From: Serinicoccus chungangensis
Lineage (GTDB): Bacteria; Actinomycetota; Actinomycetes; Actinomycetales; Dermatophilaceae
Length of the DNA: 64,000 nt
Assembly: GCF_006337125.1 (NCBI RefSeq)
Contig: NZ_CP040887.1
Span: 1,736,001-1,800,000, forward strand
Direction of reading: 5' to 3'
Position numbers and translations under genes: made by a program. The notes under the pieces are model-generated. The model searched no databases, had not been told where the DNA came from, and worked only from the letters and a program-made list of their open reading frames with translations. Every line of letters starts with the position of its first letter. Position 1 is the stretch's first letter. Positions 54,355 to 64,000 of this stretch are shown one piece after another.

Positions 54355-55464
54355 TCAGCGCGGCTGCCCGTCCGTCCCCTCCGGCGAGCCTTCCTCGGAG
54401 GTCGACGACTTCTGGGTGCTGCCGAATACGGTGACGTCCTCGACTCCCGGGGAGGTCTCCTCCTCGGTCCCGGACCCCCCTCGGGCGGCGTCCCGACGCG
54501 ACTTCAGGAGGCTGGCGACCGCGGTGACCCCGAGGATCACGACGATGGCGGTGAGCGAGAGCCAGATGGGGACCTCCGGCACCCCGAGGTGCTCGCCGCC
54601 GTTGATGAAGGGCAGCTCGTTCTCGTGCATGGCGTGCAGGATGAGCTTGACCCCGATGAACGCCAGCAGCACGGACAGCCCGAGGCCGAGGTAGACCAGC
54701 CGCTTGAGCAGGTCCCCGAGCAGGAAGTACAGCTGACGCAGGCCCATGAGGGCGAAGACGTTCGCCATGAGCACGAGGTACGGCTCCTGGGTGAGCCCGA
54801 AGATCGCCGGGATCGAGTCGAGGGCGAAGAGCAGGTCGGTGGTCCCCAGCGCGAGGATGACGACGGCCATGGGGGTGAGGACCCGCTTGCCGCTCTCGAC
54901 GATCCGCAGCTTGGTCCCGCCGTCCCAGGACTGGGTGACCGGGAACCGCTTCTCCACCCAGCGCAGCAGGGCGTTCTCCTGGAAGTCCTCCTCGTGGTCG
55001 TCGTGGCCGAGGTTCTCCACGGCGAGCCGGAACGCGGTGTAGATGAGGAAGGCGCCGAAGACGTAGAACACCCAGGACCAGCGCTCGATGGCGGCCGCAC
55101 CGACCAGGATGAAGACCGCCCGCATCCCCAGCGCCATGACGATGCCGACCATGAGGGCGAACTGCTGGTACTTCCGCGGGACGCCGAACTTGGCCATGAT
55201 GATGAGGAAGATGAACAGGTTGTCGATGGACAGGGAGTACTCCATCAACCACCCCGCGTAGAACTCCGCGGCGGGCTGGCCCCCGGCCACCACGAGCACC
55301 CCGACCCCGAAGAGCACCGCCAGCCCGACGTAGATCGACAGTGCGACCGAGACCTCCCGGCGCGAGGGTTCGTGCGGTCGCCGCCCCAGGACCAGCAGGT
55401 CGAAGGCGAAGACGGCCGCGATGACGATCAGCGTGGTGATCCACACCCAGCCGGGCACGTTCAT
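54355..55464 (-). CDS. TerC family membrane protein
   Basis: This 369-residue protein has about eight transmembrane helices. It has the TerC signature in YSLSIDNLFIFLIIMAKF (about residue 93), with a matching second acidic block in TTDLLFALDSIPAIFGLTQEPYLV near 220. The paired Asp residues inside membrane helices suggest a metal-ion exporter. Members export Mn2+ or help metalate exported proteins in some bacteria, and others are linked to tellurite resistance. The last 45 residues are acidic and Ser/Gly-rich. I found no yybP-ykoY riboswitch in the 80 bases upstream. Confidence 0.93.
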   Translation of the reverse strand: MNVPGWVWITTLIVIAAVFAFDLLVLGRRPHEPSRREVSVALSIYVGLAVLFGVGVLVVAGGQPAAEFYAGWLMEYSLSIDNLFIFLIIMAKFGVPRKYQQFALMVGIVMALGMRAVFILVGAAAIERWSWVFYVFGAFLIYTAFRLAVENLGHDDHEEDFQENALLRWVEKRFPVTQSWDGGTKLRIVESGKRVLTPMAVVILALGTTDLLFALDSIPAIFGLTQEPYLVLMANVFALMGLRQLYFLLGDLLKRLVYLGLGLSVLLAFIGVKLILHAMHENELPFINGGEHLGVPEVPIWLSLTAIVVILGVTAVASLLKSRRDAARGGSGTEEETSPGVEDVTVFGSTQKSSTSEEGSPEGTDGQPR

Positions 55465-55544
55465 GGGCGATGACCTTCCGATGGGGGGCGACGGGCGAGC
55501 GGGACAGGCCGCCCGTCGGTGCGGGGACGGCTGATGATCTCACG

Positions 55545-57656
<2,112 letters not shown>

Positions 57657-57668
57657 ACCCCCACGGTA
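57657..57668 (-). promoter_or_regulatory. -10 box (TACCGT) of leaderless uvrB
   Basis: Minus-strand TACCGT (57663-57668) stands six bases before the uvrB ATG at 57656. No ribosome-binding site lies between. Confidence 0.65.
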
Positions 57669-57684
57669 GCCCCCGCCACCGACA

Positions 57685-57715
57685 AGGGTGGCCCGTCGGT
57701 CGACCGGGCCACCCT
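57685..57715. terminator. Perfect 11-bp hairpin after the BCCT gene
   Basis: AGGGTGGCCCG and CGGGCCACCCT pair perfectly around a 9-base loop, between the stop of the BCCT gene and the uvrB promoter. It is likely the terminator of the BCCT transcript on the minus strand. No T-tract. Confidence 0.6.
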
Positions 57716-57758
57716 CGACGTCGTCGTCGGCACGTCCTGCTGCCGACGCTCCCGTGGG

Positions 57759-59549
57759 CTAGCCGCCGTCGCCGTCGGCCGCCGACACCTTCTTGCGCCG
57801 CCGGTCACGACGGGTCAGGGTGTGGTTCTGCGCCAGGGCGTAGTCGATGCGGTCGTCGACCTTGGGGCCGAAGACGTCGTCGAAGTTCTCGTGCAGCTCC
57901 CCGGCGAGCTCCCGGCTGCGCATCCGCAGCTCGGCCCTGGTGATCTTGTGGTGCTCGGTCGCCAGCGCCTTGTAGAGGGAGATGGAGATGAGCACCATGA
58001 CGACGGCGAACGGGAAGCCGGTCGCCACCGACCCGGCCTGCAGGGCGCTCAGCCCGGCCGAGCCCCCGGCGAGCAGCAGCCCGGTGGCCACCAGCCCCTC
58101 CAGGCAGGCCCACAGGACGCGGCTCCAGGTGGGCGGGTCGGGGTGGCCTCCGGAGGCCAGCATGTCCACGACGAGCGACCCGGAGTCGGAGGAGGTGACG
58201 AAGAAGATGACGACCAGGATGATCGCGATCCCCGACAGCAGCGTGCCCAGCGGGAGCGTGTTCAGGGTGTCGAACAGCGCGACCTCGGCGGTGACGCCGT
58301 CCTCCCCGACGAGGTCCCCGACCTCGATCTGCCGCATGATGGCGGTGCCACCCATGACGGTGAACCACACGAAGCTGGCCAACGTCGGGACGAGCAGGGT
58401 CCCGGTGACGAACTCGCGGACCGTCCGCCCGCGGGAGATGCGGGCGATGAAGACCCCGACGAAGGGTGCCCAGGAGATCCACCAGCCCCAGTAGAAGATG
58501 GTCCAGCCGCTGGCCCAGCTGATCCCCTCCTCGCCGCTGAAGGCGAAGCCCTCGAAGGTGATCGGGACGATGCTGGCGGCGTAGGCGCCCAGGGACTGCA
58601 CGAAGTCACGCGCCAGGAACAGCGTGGGGCCCAGCAGCAGGACGGCCAGGAGGAAGACCCCGGCCAGCACGAGGTTCGCGTTGGACAGGTACCGGATGCC
58701 CTTGCCGACCCCGCTCACGACCGAGACCACGGCGATCGCGGTGATCGCGACGATGAGGACGACGAGCAGGGTGTCGGTGCTCTCCTCGACGATGCCGAGC
58801 TCGCTCAGCCCGGTGGCGACCTGGGTGACGCCCAGCCCCAGCGAGGTGGCGACACCGAAGACCGTCCCGACGATCGCCAGGATGTCCACGACGTCCCCGA
58901 GCGTCCCCTTCACCCGGTCCCCGAACAGCGGCTCGAGCGCCCACCGGATCGAGACCGGACGCCCCTTGCGGTGGATGGCGTAGGCCAGGGCCAGGCCGAT
59001 GATGGCGTAGACCGACCAGGGGTGGAACCCCCAGTGCATGAAGGTCTGGGCCATGGCGCGCTCGGCCAGCTGCGTGTTCGAGGCGTCGGCCGGGACCCCG
59101 GGCGGCGGCGAGGTGAAGAACGTCAGGGGCTCGGCCACCCCGTAGAAGACCAGCCCGATGCCCATCCCGGCGGCGAAGAGCATGGCGAACCACGACATGA
59201 GCCCGAACTCGGCCTCCTCGCCGTCACGGCCCAGCGTGATGTCGCCGAACCGGCTGAAGGCCAGGAACAGGGCGAACACCACGAAGCCGGCGATGACGAG
59301 GGTGTAGAACCAGCCGAAGTTGGTGACGATGCCGCTCTGGACGGAGTTCCAGAGCGTGCCGGCGGTGTCGGTGAAGACGGCGGAGAACACCGCGACGACC
59401 GCGACGATCACCAGGGCGGGCCAGAAGACCCTGGGGGCGATCCCCCCGGGCCCCAGCTTCACACCGTGGCGCAGCAACTGCTGCTCCACGGACGAGGTCT
59501 CAGGACCGGGCGGTGAGGCCTGGTCCGTGCGTGCGGCGTTGTCGTCCAT
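57759..59549 (-). CDS. BCCT family transporter (betaine/carnitine/choline type)
   Basis: This 596-residue secondary transporter has 12 predicted helices. The BCCT signatures are FAAGMGIGLVFYGVAEP near residue 127 and the Trp-rich WTIFYWGWWISWAPFVGVFIARISRG near 345. The glycine-rich unwound segment GMGIGL, as in Na+-coupled BetP, points to glycine betaine or a similar compatible solute, but substrate choice is not certain. The C-terminal tail (ENFDDVFGPKVDDR and the basic DRRRKKV) may be an osmosensing element. It has a leader of about 54 bases and a CGGAG ribosome-binding site. Confidence 0.93.
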   Translation of the reverse strand: MDDNAARTDQASPPGPETSSVEQQLLRHGVKLGPGGIAPRVFWPALVIVAVVAVFSAVFTDTAGTLWNSVQSGIVTNFGWFYTLVIAGFVVFALFLAFSRFGDITLGRDGEEAEFGLMSWFAMLFAAGMGIGLVFYGVAEPLTFFTSPPPGVPADASNTQLAERAMAQTFMHWGFHPWSVYAIIGLALAYAIHRKGRPVSIRWALEPLFGDRVKGTLGDVVDILAIVGTVFGVATSLGLGVTQVATGLSELGIVEESTDTLLVVLIVAITAIAVVSVVSGVGKGIRYLSNANLVLAGVFLLAVLLLGPTLFLARDFVQSLGAYAASIVPITFEGFAFSGEEGISWASGWTIFYWGWWISWAPFVGVFIARISRGRTVREFVTGTLLVPTLASFVWFTVMGGTAIMRQIEVGDLVGEDGVTAEVALFDTLNTLPLGTLLSGIAIILVVIFFVTSSDSGSLVVDMLASGGHPDPPTWSRVLWACLEGLVATGLLLAGGSAGLSALQAGSVATGFPFAVVMVLISISLYKALATEHHKITRAELRMRSRELAGELHENFDDVFGPKVDDRIDYALAQNHTLTRRDRRRKKVSAADGDGG

Positions 59550-59609
59550 GATCTCCGGTTTCGTTGATGTCGGACTCGTGTCGGGTCAGTACGCGCTTTC
59601 GGCCCCGGT

Positions 59610-59615
59610 ACCGTA
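59610..59615 (-). promoter_or_regulatory. Candidate -10 box (TACGGT) of the BCCT gene
   Basis: Minus-strand TACGGT stands 60 bases before the ATG at 59549, in a less GC-rich stretch, and fits TANNNT. It would give a leader of about 54 bases. Confidence 0.4.
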
Positions 59616-59650
59616 TCATCCGGCTCGCCGCGGCCAGGGGGCAGACGAAA

Positions 59651-59682
59651 CGGTCCACCCTGCCGTGCGGCAGGGTGGACCG
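59651..59682 (-). terminator. rpsA terminator: perfect 14-bp hairpin
   Basis: CGGTCCACCCTGCC and GGCAGGGTGGACCG pair perfectly around the loop GTGC, 19 bases after the rpsA stop. On the minus strand it is followed by TTTCG, a very short T-run, which fits GC-rich actinobacterial intrinsic terminators. Confidence 0.8.
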
Positions 59683-59701
59683 TCGACCGGGAACCGTGGG
59701 G

Positions 59702-61168
59702 TCAGTTGCCCGTGAGCTTCTCCCGCAGCGCGGCGAGCGCCTCGTCGGAGGCGAGGGTGCCGGCGCCGTCGTCGGAGCCGGCCTTGTCCGAGGAGTAGGA
59801 CGTGGACGTGGACGCCGGGGCGACCTCGACACCCGCGTCGGACTCGGCCTCGGAGGCGGCCTCCACCTGGGCCTTGTGGGCCTCCCAGCGGGCGTGGGCG
59901 TCGGCGTACTCCTTCTCCCACTTCTCGCGCTGCTCCTCGTGCCCCTCGAGCCACTCGTTGGTCTCGGGGTCGAAGCCCTCCGGGTACTTGTAGTTGCCCT
60001 GGTCGTCGTACTCGGCGGCCATGCCGTACAGCGTCGGGTCGAACTCCGCGGCCACCGCGTCGTTGGCCTGCTTGAGCGACAGCGAGATCCGGCGGCGCTC
60101 CAGGTCGATGTCGATGACCTTGACGAACACCTCGGCGCCGACGGTGACGATCTGCTCGGGCAGCTCGACGTGGCGCTCGGCCAACTCGGAGATGTGGACG
60201 AGGCCCTCGATGCCGTCCTCGACGCGCACGAAGGCACCGAAGGGCACCAGCTTGGTGACCTTGCCCGGCACGACCTGGCCGATCGCGTGGGTGCGGGCGA
60301 AGGTCTGCCACGGGTCCTCGAGGGTCGCCTTCAGCGAGAGGGAGACCCGCTCTCGGTCCATGTCGACGTCCAGGACCTCGACGGTGACCTCGTCACCGAC
60401 CTCGACGACCTCGCCGGGGTGGTCGATGTGCTTCCAGGAGAGCTCGGAGACGTGCACGAGGCCGTCCACGCCGCCCCCCAGGTCGACGAACGCACCGAAG
60501 TTCACGATGCTGCTCACGACACCCGAGCGGACCTGGCCCTTGGCCAGCTCCTTGAGGAAGGTGGTGCGCACCTCGGACTGGGTCTGCTCCAGCCAGGCGC
60601 GGCGGGACAGCACCACGTTGTTGCGGTTCTTGTCCAGCTCGATGATCTTGGCCTCGATCTCCTTGCCGACGTACGGCTGGAGGTCGCGCACGCGGCGCAT
60701 CTCGACGAGAGAGGCGGGCAGGAAGCCACGCAGACCGATGTCGAGGATGAGGCCGCCCTTGACGACCTCGATGACGGTACCGGTGACGACGCCGTCCTCC
60801 TCCTTGATCTGCTCGATCGAGCCCCAGGCGCGCTCGTACTGCGCACGCTTCTTGGACAGGATCAGGCGGCCTTCCTTGTCCTCCTTCTGGAGGACCAGGG
60901 CCTCGACCTCGTCACCGACGGTGACGACCTCGGAGGGGTCGACGTCGTGCTTGATGGCGAGCTCACGGGAGGGGATGACACCCTCGGTCTTGTAGCCGAT
61001 GTCGAGCAGGACCTCGTCGCGGTCGACCTTGACGATCACTCCCTCGACGATGTCGCCGTCGTTGAAGTTCTTGATCGTGGCGTCGATGGCCGCGAGCAGT
61101 TCCTCCTCAGAGCCGATGTCGTTGACAGCGATCTGGGAGGTGGCCTTCTCGGCCGTGGTGGCAGTCAT
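59702..61168 (-). CDS. rpsA: 30S ribosomal protein S1
   Basis: S1 here has 488 residues, with four S1 (OB-fold) repeats, as is usual in actinobacteria rather than the six of E. coli. The repeats begin near residues 37, 122, 209 and 294, for example DGDIVEGVIVKVDRDEVLLDIG and VRSGVVSSIVNFGAFVDLGG. The acidic and Ser-rich C-terminal tail ends DEALAALREKLTGN. The ATG at 61168 is preferred over the longer frame because GGAG precedes it and the N-terminal MTATTAEK is typical. It has its own promoter and a 110-base leader. Confidence 0.97.
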   Translation of the reverse strand: MTATTAEKATSQIAVNDIGSEEELLAAIDATIKNFNDGDIVEGVIVKVDRDEVLLDIGYKTEGVIPSRELAIKHDVDPSEVVTVGDEVEALVLQKEDKEGRLILSKKRAQYERAWGSIEQIKEEDGVVTGTVIEVVKGGLILDIGLRGFLPASLVEMRRVRDLQPYVGKEIEAKIIELDKNRNNVVLSRRAWLEQTQSEVRTTFLKELAKGQVRSGVVSSIVNFGAFVDLGGGVDGLVHVSELSWKHIDHPGEVVEVGDEVTVEVLDVDMDRERVSLSLKATLEDPWQTFARTHAIGQVVPGKVTKLVPFGAFVRVEDGIEGLVHISELAERHVELPEQIVTVGAEVFVKVIDIDLERRRISLSLKQANDAVAAEFDPTLYGMAAEYDDQGNYKYPEGFDPETNEWLEGHEEQREKWEKEYADAHARWEAHKAQVEAASEAESDAGVEVAPASTSTSYSSDKAGSDDGAGTLASDEALAALREKLTGN

Positions 61169-61284
61169 GTAGTAGGGGCTCCGATTGTGGACACGATGTA
61201 TGGATGGATGATCGACGTCCGCAGCGCCCTGGCCGCGGATACCAGCACCTGCGGGCACCACGAGGACGCATGACGAACCCTGAC

Positions 61285-61313
61285 AGACTATCGGCGCACC
61301 TCAGGCAGGTCAA
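61285..61313 (-). promoter_or_regulatory. rpsA promoter, sigma-70-like with 17-base spacer
   Basis: On the minus strand TTGACC (61308-61313) and TAGTCT (61285-61290) are separated by exactly 17 bases. This is the best -35/-10 pair in the window. Transcription would start near 61278, giving a leader of about 110 bases before the rpsA ATG. Confidence 0.75.
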
Positions 61314-61332
61314 AAGCGCGCATCATGGGGTG

Positions 61333-62169
61333 ATGGACCACCCCACCACGCCGTCCTCCCCCGACCGCGCCCTGCGCCGGCGGGCCACGCACGAGGAGTC
61401 CGTCAGGGCGGGTCGGTCCTGGTGGGACTCCGAGGCCGAGCTGTACTACCAGGAGCACGGCGCGGACCTGGGCGACGCCGAGCTCACCTGGGGCCCCGAG
61501 GGCTGGACGGAGCGGGAGCTCGGACTGCTCGGCGACCTGCAGGGACGGGACGTCCTGGAGGTCGGGGCGGGCGCGGCGCAGGGCGGACGCTGGTGCGCGG
61601 CCCAGGGTGCCCGGGTCGTCAGCACCGACCTCAGCTCGGGGATGCTGCGGGTCGCGCAGCGCATCGACGAGGGGCACGCCGGTCCGGCACCGGTGGCCTA
61701 CGCCCAGTGCGACGGGGCGAGGCTGCCGTTCGCCGACGCGTGCGTGGACCTCGTGGTCACGGCCCACGGGGTGCTCGCCTTCGTCCCCGACGCGGACGCG
61801 GTGCTGCGGGAGTGGGCGCGGGTCGTCCGGCCCGGAGGACGGGTCGTCTTCTCCTTGCCGCACCCGTTCCGGTGGGTCTTCCCCGACGCCCCCGGACCGG
61901 ACGGTCTCGTGGCCCGCTACCCCTACGCGACCGACGAGGCCTACGTCGAGGAGACCGAGGACGGGGCGGCGACCTACACCGAGCACCACCGCACGGTCGG
62001 TGACCTGGTCCGGGCGGTGCACGGGGCCGGCCTCGTGCTGGTGGACCTCGTCGAGCCCGGGTGGCCCCCGGGCCTGGCGCGCGAGTGGGGCGGATGGGGA
62101 CCGGTCCGGGGGCGGGTCGTGCCGGGGACCGCGATCCTGGTGGCGCACCGGCCCTCGACGCCGAGGTGA
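61333..62169 (+). CDS. Class I SAM-dependent methyltransferase
   Basis: This 278-residue methyltransferase has a Rossmann fold. SAM motif I is VLEVGAGAAQGGRWCAAQGA near residue 75, motif II VSTDLSSGMLRVAQ near 97, then CDGARLPFADACVDLVVTAHGVLAFVPDADAVLREWARVVRPGGRVVFSLPHPF as the UbiE/Methyltransf_11 core (residues about 124-175). The substrate is unknown. The ATG at 61333 may be leaderless: CATCAT stands six bases before it, only a fair match to TANNNT. It is divergent from rpsA. Confidence 0.88.
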   Translation: MDHPTTPSSPDRALRRRATHEESVRAGRSWWDSEAELYYQEHGADLGDAELTWGPEGWTERELGLLGDLQGRDVLEVGAGAAQGGRWCAAQGARVVSTDLSSGMLRVAQRIDEGHAGPAPVAYAQCDGARLPFADACVDLVVTAHGVLAFVPDADAVLREWARVVRPGGRVVFSLPHPFRWVFPDAPGPDGLVARYPYATDEAYVEETEDGAATYTEHHRTVGDLVRAVHGAGLVLVDLVEPGWPPGLAREWGGWGPVRGRVVPGTAILVAHRPSTPR

Positions 62170-62200
62170 CCGCTCCCCCGGAGCCGTCCGCCCCGACCAG

Positions 62201-62216
62201 GTCACAGTTTGGTGAC
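62201..62216. promoter_or_regulatory. Inverted repeat GTCAC-N6-GTGAC before the binding-protein gene
   Basis: A perfect 5-base inverted repeat with a 6-base spacer lies 29 bases before the TAGGGT -10 box, roughly where a regulator could act. It could also be a weak hairpin after the methyltransferase gene. The regulator is unknown. Confidence 0.35.
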
Positions 62217-62244
62217 GATGGGCACGTCGGTGGGCGACGCGGCC

Positions 62245-62250
62245 TAGGGT
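62245..62250 (+). promoter_or_regulatory. Candidate -10 box (TAGGGT) of the substrate-binding protein gene
   Basis: TAGGGT stands 52 bases before the ATG at 62302; the leader would be about 45 bases and contains AGAGAGGTG as a good ribosome-binding site. Confidence 0.45.
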
Positions 62251-62301
62251 GAGGTCCCGTGGACCGGGCAACGATGCCCCCGAACACCAGAGAGGTGACA
62301 C

Positions 62302-63654
62302 ATGCGTGTGAAGACGCACCTGAGGAGCGTGGCCGCCCTGTCGGCCCTGGCGCTGCTCGCAGCCTGCGGTGGCGACACCGCCGACGAGCCCGCCGCCGAC
62401 GAGACCTCCGCGGAGGACACCGCCGCGGAGGAGGACGAGGGAGACGGGTCCTCGGAGGAGTCGTCGGAGACCGAGGAGGAGGCCGCCGGTGGCGACGGCA
62501 ACACCTCGGACACCTTCACCTTCGGCTACGTGCTCCCGGAGACCGGGCAGCTGGCCTTCCTCGGACCGCCCCAGATCGAGGCCCTCGGGCTCGCGATCGA
62601 GGACATCAACGCGGCCGGTGGCGTTCTCGGCCAGGAGGTCCCCGCCCCCGTGGCCGGTGACGAGGCAGGGCAGGAGGCTGCCGCGCAGCAGGCCGCGGAC
62701 CGCATCCTCGCCGAGCAGCCCAGCGCCATCGTCGGCGCAGCCGCGTCCGGCATGTCCCTCGCGATCATCGACCGGGTCACCGGGGCCAACGTCATGCAGT
62801 GCTCCGGCTCCAACACCGCCCCGACGTTCACCGACTACGAGGACGACGGGCTCTACATCCGCACCGCGCCCTCGGACGCGCTGCAGGGACCGGTGCTCGC
62901 CAACACCATCGTCAACGACGGCTACAGCAACATCGCCATCGTCGCCCGTGCGGACGACTACGGCTCCGGCCTCGCCGAGGCCACCGCGACCGCGCTGGAG
63001 AACGCCGGTGCCACGGTGGCGCTCAACGAGACCTACGACCCGCTGGCCCGGGAGTTCAACGCCGTGGTCTCGTCGGTGGAGGCCGCCGAGCCGGACGCCG
63101 TGGTCGTCATCGCGTTCGAGGAGGGCGGCCAGATCCTCCAGGGGATGTTCGAGGCCGGCCTGACGCCGGACGCCGTCGGCGTCTACGGCGCCGACGGTCT
63201 GCGCTCGGCCGACCTCGGCAGCATCGTCAACGAGTCCGACCCGAGCGTCATCGCGGGGATGAAGGGCACGGCACCGGCCTCGGCCGACAACCCGGACTTC
63301 ATCTCGCGGCTGCAGGAGTTCGCCCCCGACCTGGAGGAGACCCAGTTCGCCCCGCAGGTCTACGACTGCGCCGTCACCATGGCCCTGGCGGCCGAGGCGG
63401 CCGGCTCGGTCAACGCGGCCGACTTCAAGGCCGAGGTCAACGGGATCACGAGCGAGGGCACCGAGTGCACCTCCTACGAGGAGTGCCTGGGCCTGCTGGC
63501 CGACGGCGAGGACATCGACTACAACGGTGCCAGCGGTCCGCTGGACTTCACCGACGCCGGTGAGCCCGGGACCGCCACCATCGAGGTCTACGAGTTCGAC
63601 GACGCCGGTGAGCTGCAGTCGCTCGAGACGGTCGAGGCCAACCCGGTCGAGTGA
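62302..63654 (+). CDS. ABC transporter substrate-binding lipoprotein (branched-chain amino acid type)
   Basis: This 450-residue binding protein has a lipoprotein signal with LLAAC (Cys22). A highly acidic linker follows (residues 25-70; about 20 Asp/Glu and no Lys/Arg). The periplasmic-binding type I fold opens with FGYVLPETGQLAFLGPPQIEALGLAIEDINAAGG and goes on with SAIVGAAASGMSLAI. It resembles LivK/leucine-isoleucine-valine and amide-binding proteins. A livF-like ATPase gene faces it at the window end, supporting a branched-chain amino acid or urea-type ABC uptake system. The ligand is not known. Confidence 0.9.
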   Translation: MRVKTHLRSVAALSALALLAACGGDTADEPAADETSAEDTAAEEDEGDGSSEESSETEEEAAGGDGNTSDTFTFGYVLPETGQLAFLGPPQIEALGLAIEDINAAGGVLGQEVPAPVAGDEAGQEAAAQQAADRILAEQPSAIVGAAASGMSLAIIDRVTGANVMQCSGSNTAPTFTDYEDDGLYIRTAPSDALQGPVLANTIVNDGYSNIAIVARADDYGSGLAEATATALENAGATVALNETYDPLAREFNAVVSSVEAAEPDAVVVIAFEEGGQILQGMFEAGLTPDAVGVYGADGLRSADLGSIVNESDPSVIAGMKGTAPASADNPDFISRLQEFAPDLEETQFAPQVYDCAVTMALAAEAAGSVNAADFKAEVNGITSEGTECTSYEECLGLLADGEDIDYNGASGPLDFTDAGEPGTATIEVYEFDDAGELQSLETVEANPVE

Positions 63655-63659
63655 GCACC

Positions 63660-63691
63660 GTGGTGGCCGGGTGCGTGCACCCGGCCACCAC
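63660..63691. terminator. Perfect 14-bp hairpin between convergent ABC genes
   Basis: GTGGTGGCCGGGTG and CACCCGGCCACCAC pair perfectly around the loop CGTG in the 63-base gap. No T-tract follows on either side. Probable bidirectional terminator for the binding-protein gene and livF. Confidence 0.75.
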
Positions 63692-63717
63692 CGGTCACCC
63701 CTGGTCCGCGTCGGCGG

Positions 63718-64000
63718 TCAGCCGTCGATGCGGGCCAGGGTGCCGAGGTAGAGCTCGATGACCTTGGGGTCGCGGGCCAGCTCTGCGCCGGTCCCCGTGT
63801 AGGCGTCCTGGCCCTGGTCGAGCACGTAGGCGCGGTCGGAGATGTCCAGGCACTGGCGGGCGTTCTGCTCCACCATGAGCACCGACACGCCCGCCTCGTT
63901 GATCCGCGAGACCGCCTCGAACACGGAGTCCTGCATCAGGGGGGACAGCCCGGCCGACGGCTCGTCGAGGAAGAGCACGTGCGGGCCGGTCATGAGAGCA
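63718..64000 (-). CDS. livF: Branched-chain amino acid ABC transporter ATPase LivF, C-terminal part
   Basis: The C-terminal 93 or so residues are visible before the gene runs off the right edge. They include Walker B VLFLDEPSAGLSPLM, the D loop, a switch region with VLMVEQNARQCLDISDRAYVLDQG, and the typical LivF end ELARDPKVIELYLGTL. The VEQNA motif takes the place of the switch His, as in LivF/LivG. It is convergent with the binding-protein gene. Confidence 0.9.
   Translation of the reverse strand, partial: ALMTGPHVLFLDEPSAGLSPLMQDSVFEAVSRINEAGVSVLMVEQNARQCLDISDRAYVLDQGQDAYTGTGAELARDPKVIELYLGTLARIDG

Noticed and set aside
55465..55544. A yybP-ykoY manganese riboswitch before the TerC gene
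   Set aside because: Only 80 bases are available and I see none of the conserved loop sequences.

Overview
The window is a GC-rich (about 73% by eye) stretch of an actinobacterial chromosome, most likely from the Micrococcales (Intrasporangiaceae or Ornithinimicrobiaceae type). The case rests on RbpA, WhiA, OpcA, an InhA-type enoyl reductase, a GT4-type glycogen/maltosyltransferase paired with GlgC, acVLRF1 and DUF3099, together with heavy GTG start use and many leaderless starts. I found no tRNA, rRNA, CRISPR array, insertion sequence, integrase or phage gene. About 56 protein genes are packed with very short gaps, and no gene-free stretch exceeds about 220 bases.

Layout. 1-2 kb: a partial SpoU rRNA methyltransferase, a TauE/SafE permease and an ABC ATPase on the minus strand. 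2-6 kb: an unknown conserved protein, a Cys-rich Csp-like copper protein, and divergent glgM/glgA and glgC. 5.9-9 kb: fabG and fabI (inhA), divergent from DUF3099, a small Cys protein and SURF1. 9-15 kb: an ABC exporter, an ABC-F protein, a zinc metallopeptidase and a dicarboxylate symporter. 15-22.5 kb: the SUF iron-sulfur operon sufR-B-D-Rieske-C-S-U-T, followed by acVLRF1. 22.5-26.1 kb: ctaB-ctaA and a two-gene ABC exporter. 26.3-34 kb: tkt-tal-pgi-zwf-opcA. 34-38 kb: rbpA, then gap-pgk-tpiA-secG. 38-46.5 kb: uvrA-Rieske-uvrC-rapZ-yvcK-whiA. 46.5-54.3 kb: gltBD, an MBL hydrolase and an EamA exporter. 54.3-61.2 kb: TerC, uvrB, a BCCT transporter and rpsA. 61.3-64 kb: a methyltransferase, a branched-chain amino acid binding lipoprotein and a partial livF.

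The genes serve central carbon metabolism (glycogen, pentose phosphate pathway, lower glycolysis), Fe-S and haem A assembly, nitrogen assimilation, excision repair and cell-envelope lipid synthesis. From memory, the order whiA/yvcK/rapZ/uvrC - gap/pgk/tpi/secG - opcA/zwf/tal/tkt - ctaB/ctaA/ABC - sufR/B/D/C/S/U/T - fabG/inhA matches the M. tuberculosis Rv1420-Rv1484 backbone, so this looks like inherited core genome rather than an island.

I did not find a convincing undescribed system. The most interesting signals are as follows. The octamer GGTATGCC/GGCATACC recurs 13 times in all reading frames, using rare codons. Eleven genes show a TANNNT box 6-8 bases before the start codon, predicting leaderless or near-leaderless mRNAs; one divergent pair of such promoters stands back to back. 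A SufR-type operator overlaps the sufR start. A possible leader ORF precedes gltB. Three genes carry single frameshifts (acVLRF1, sufU and an ABC ATPase), which look more like sequence errors than biology.
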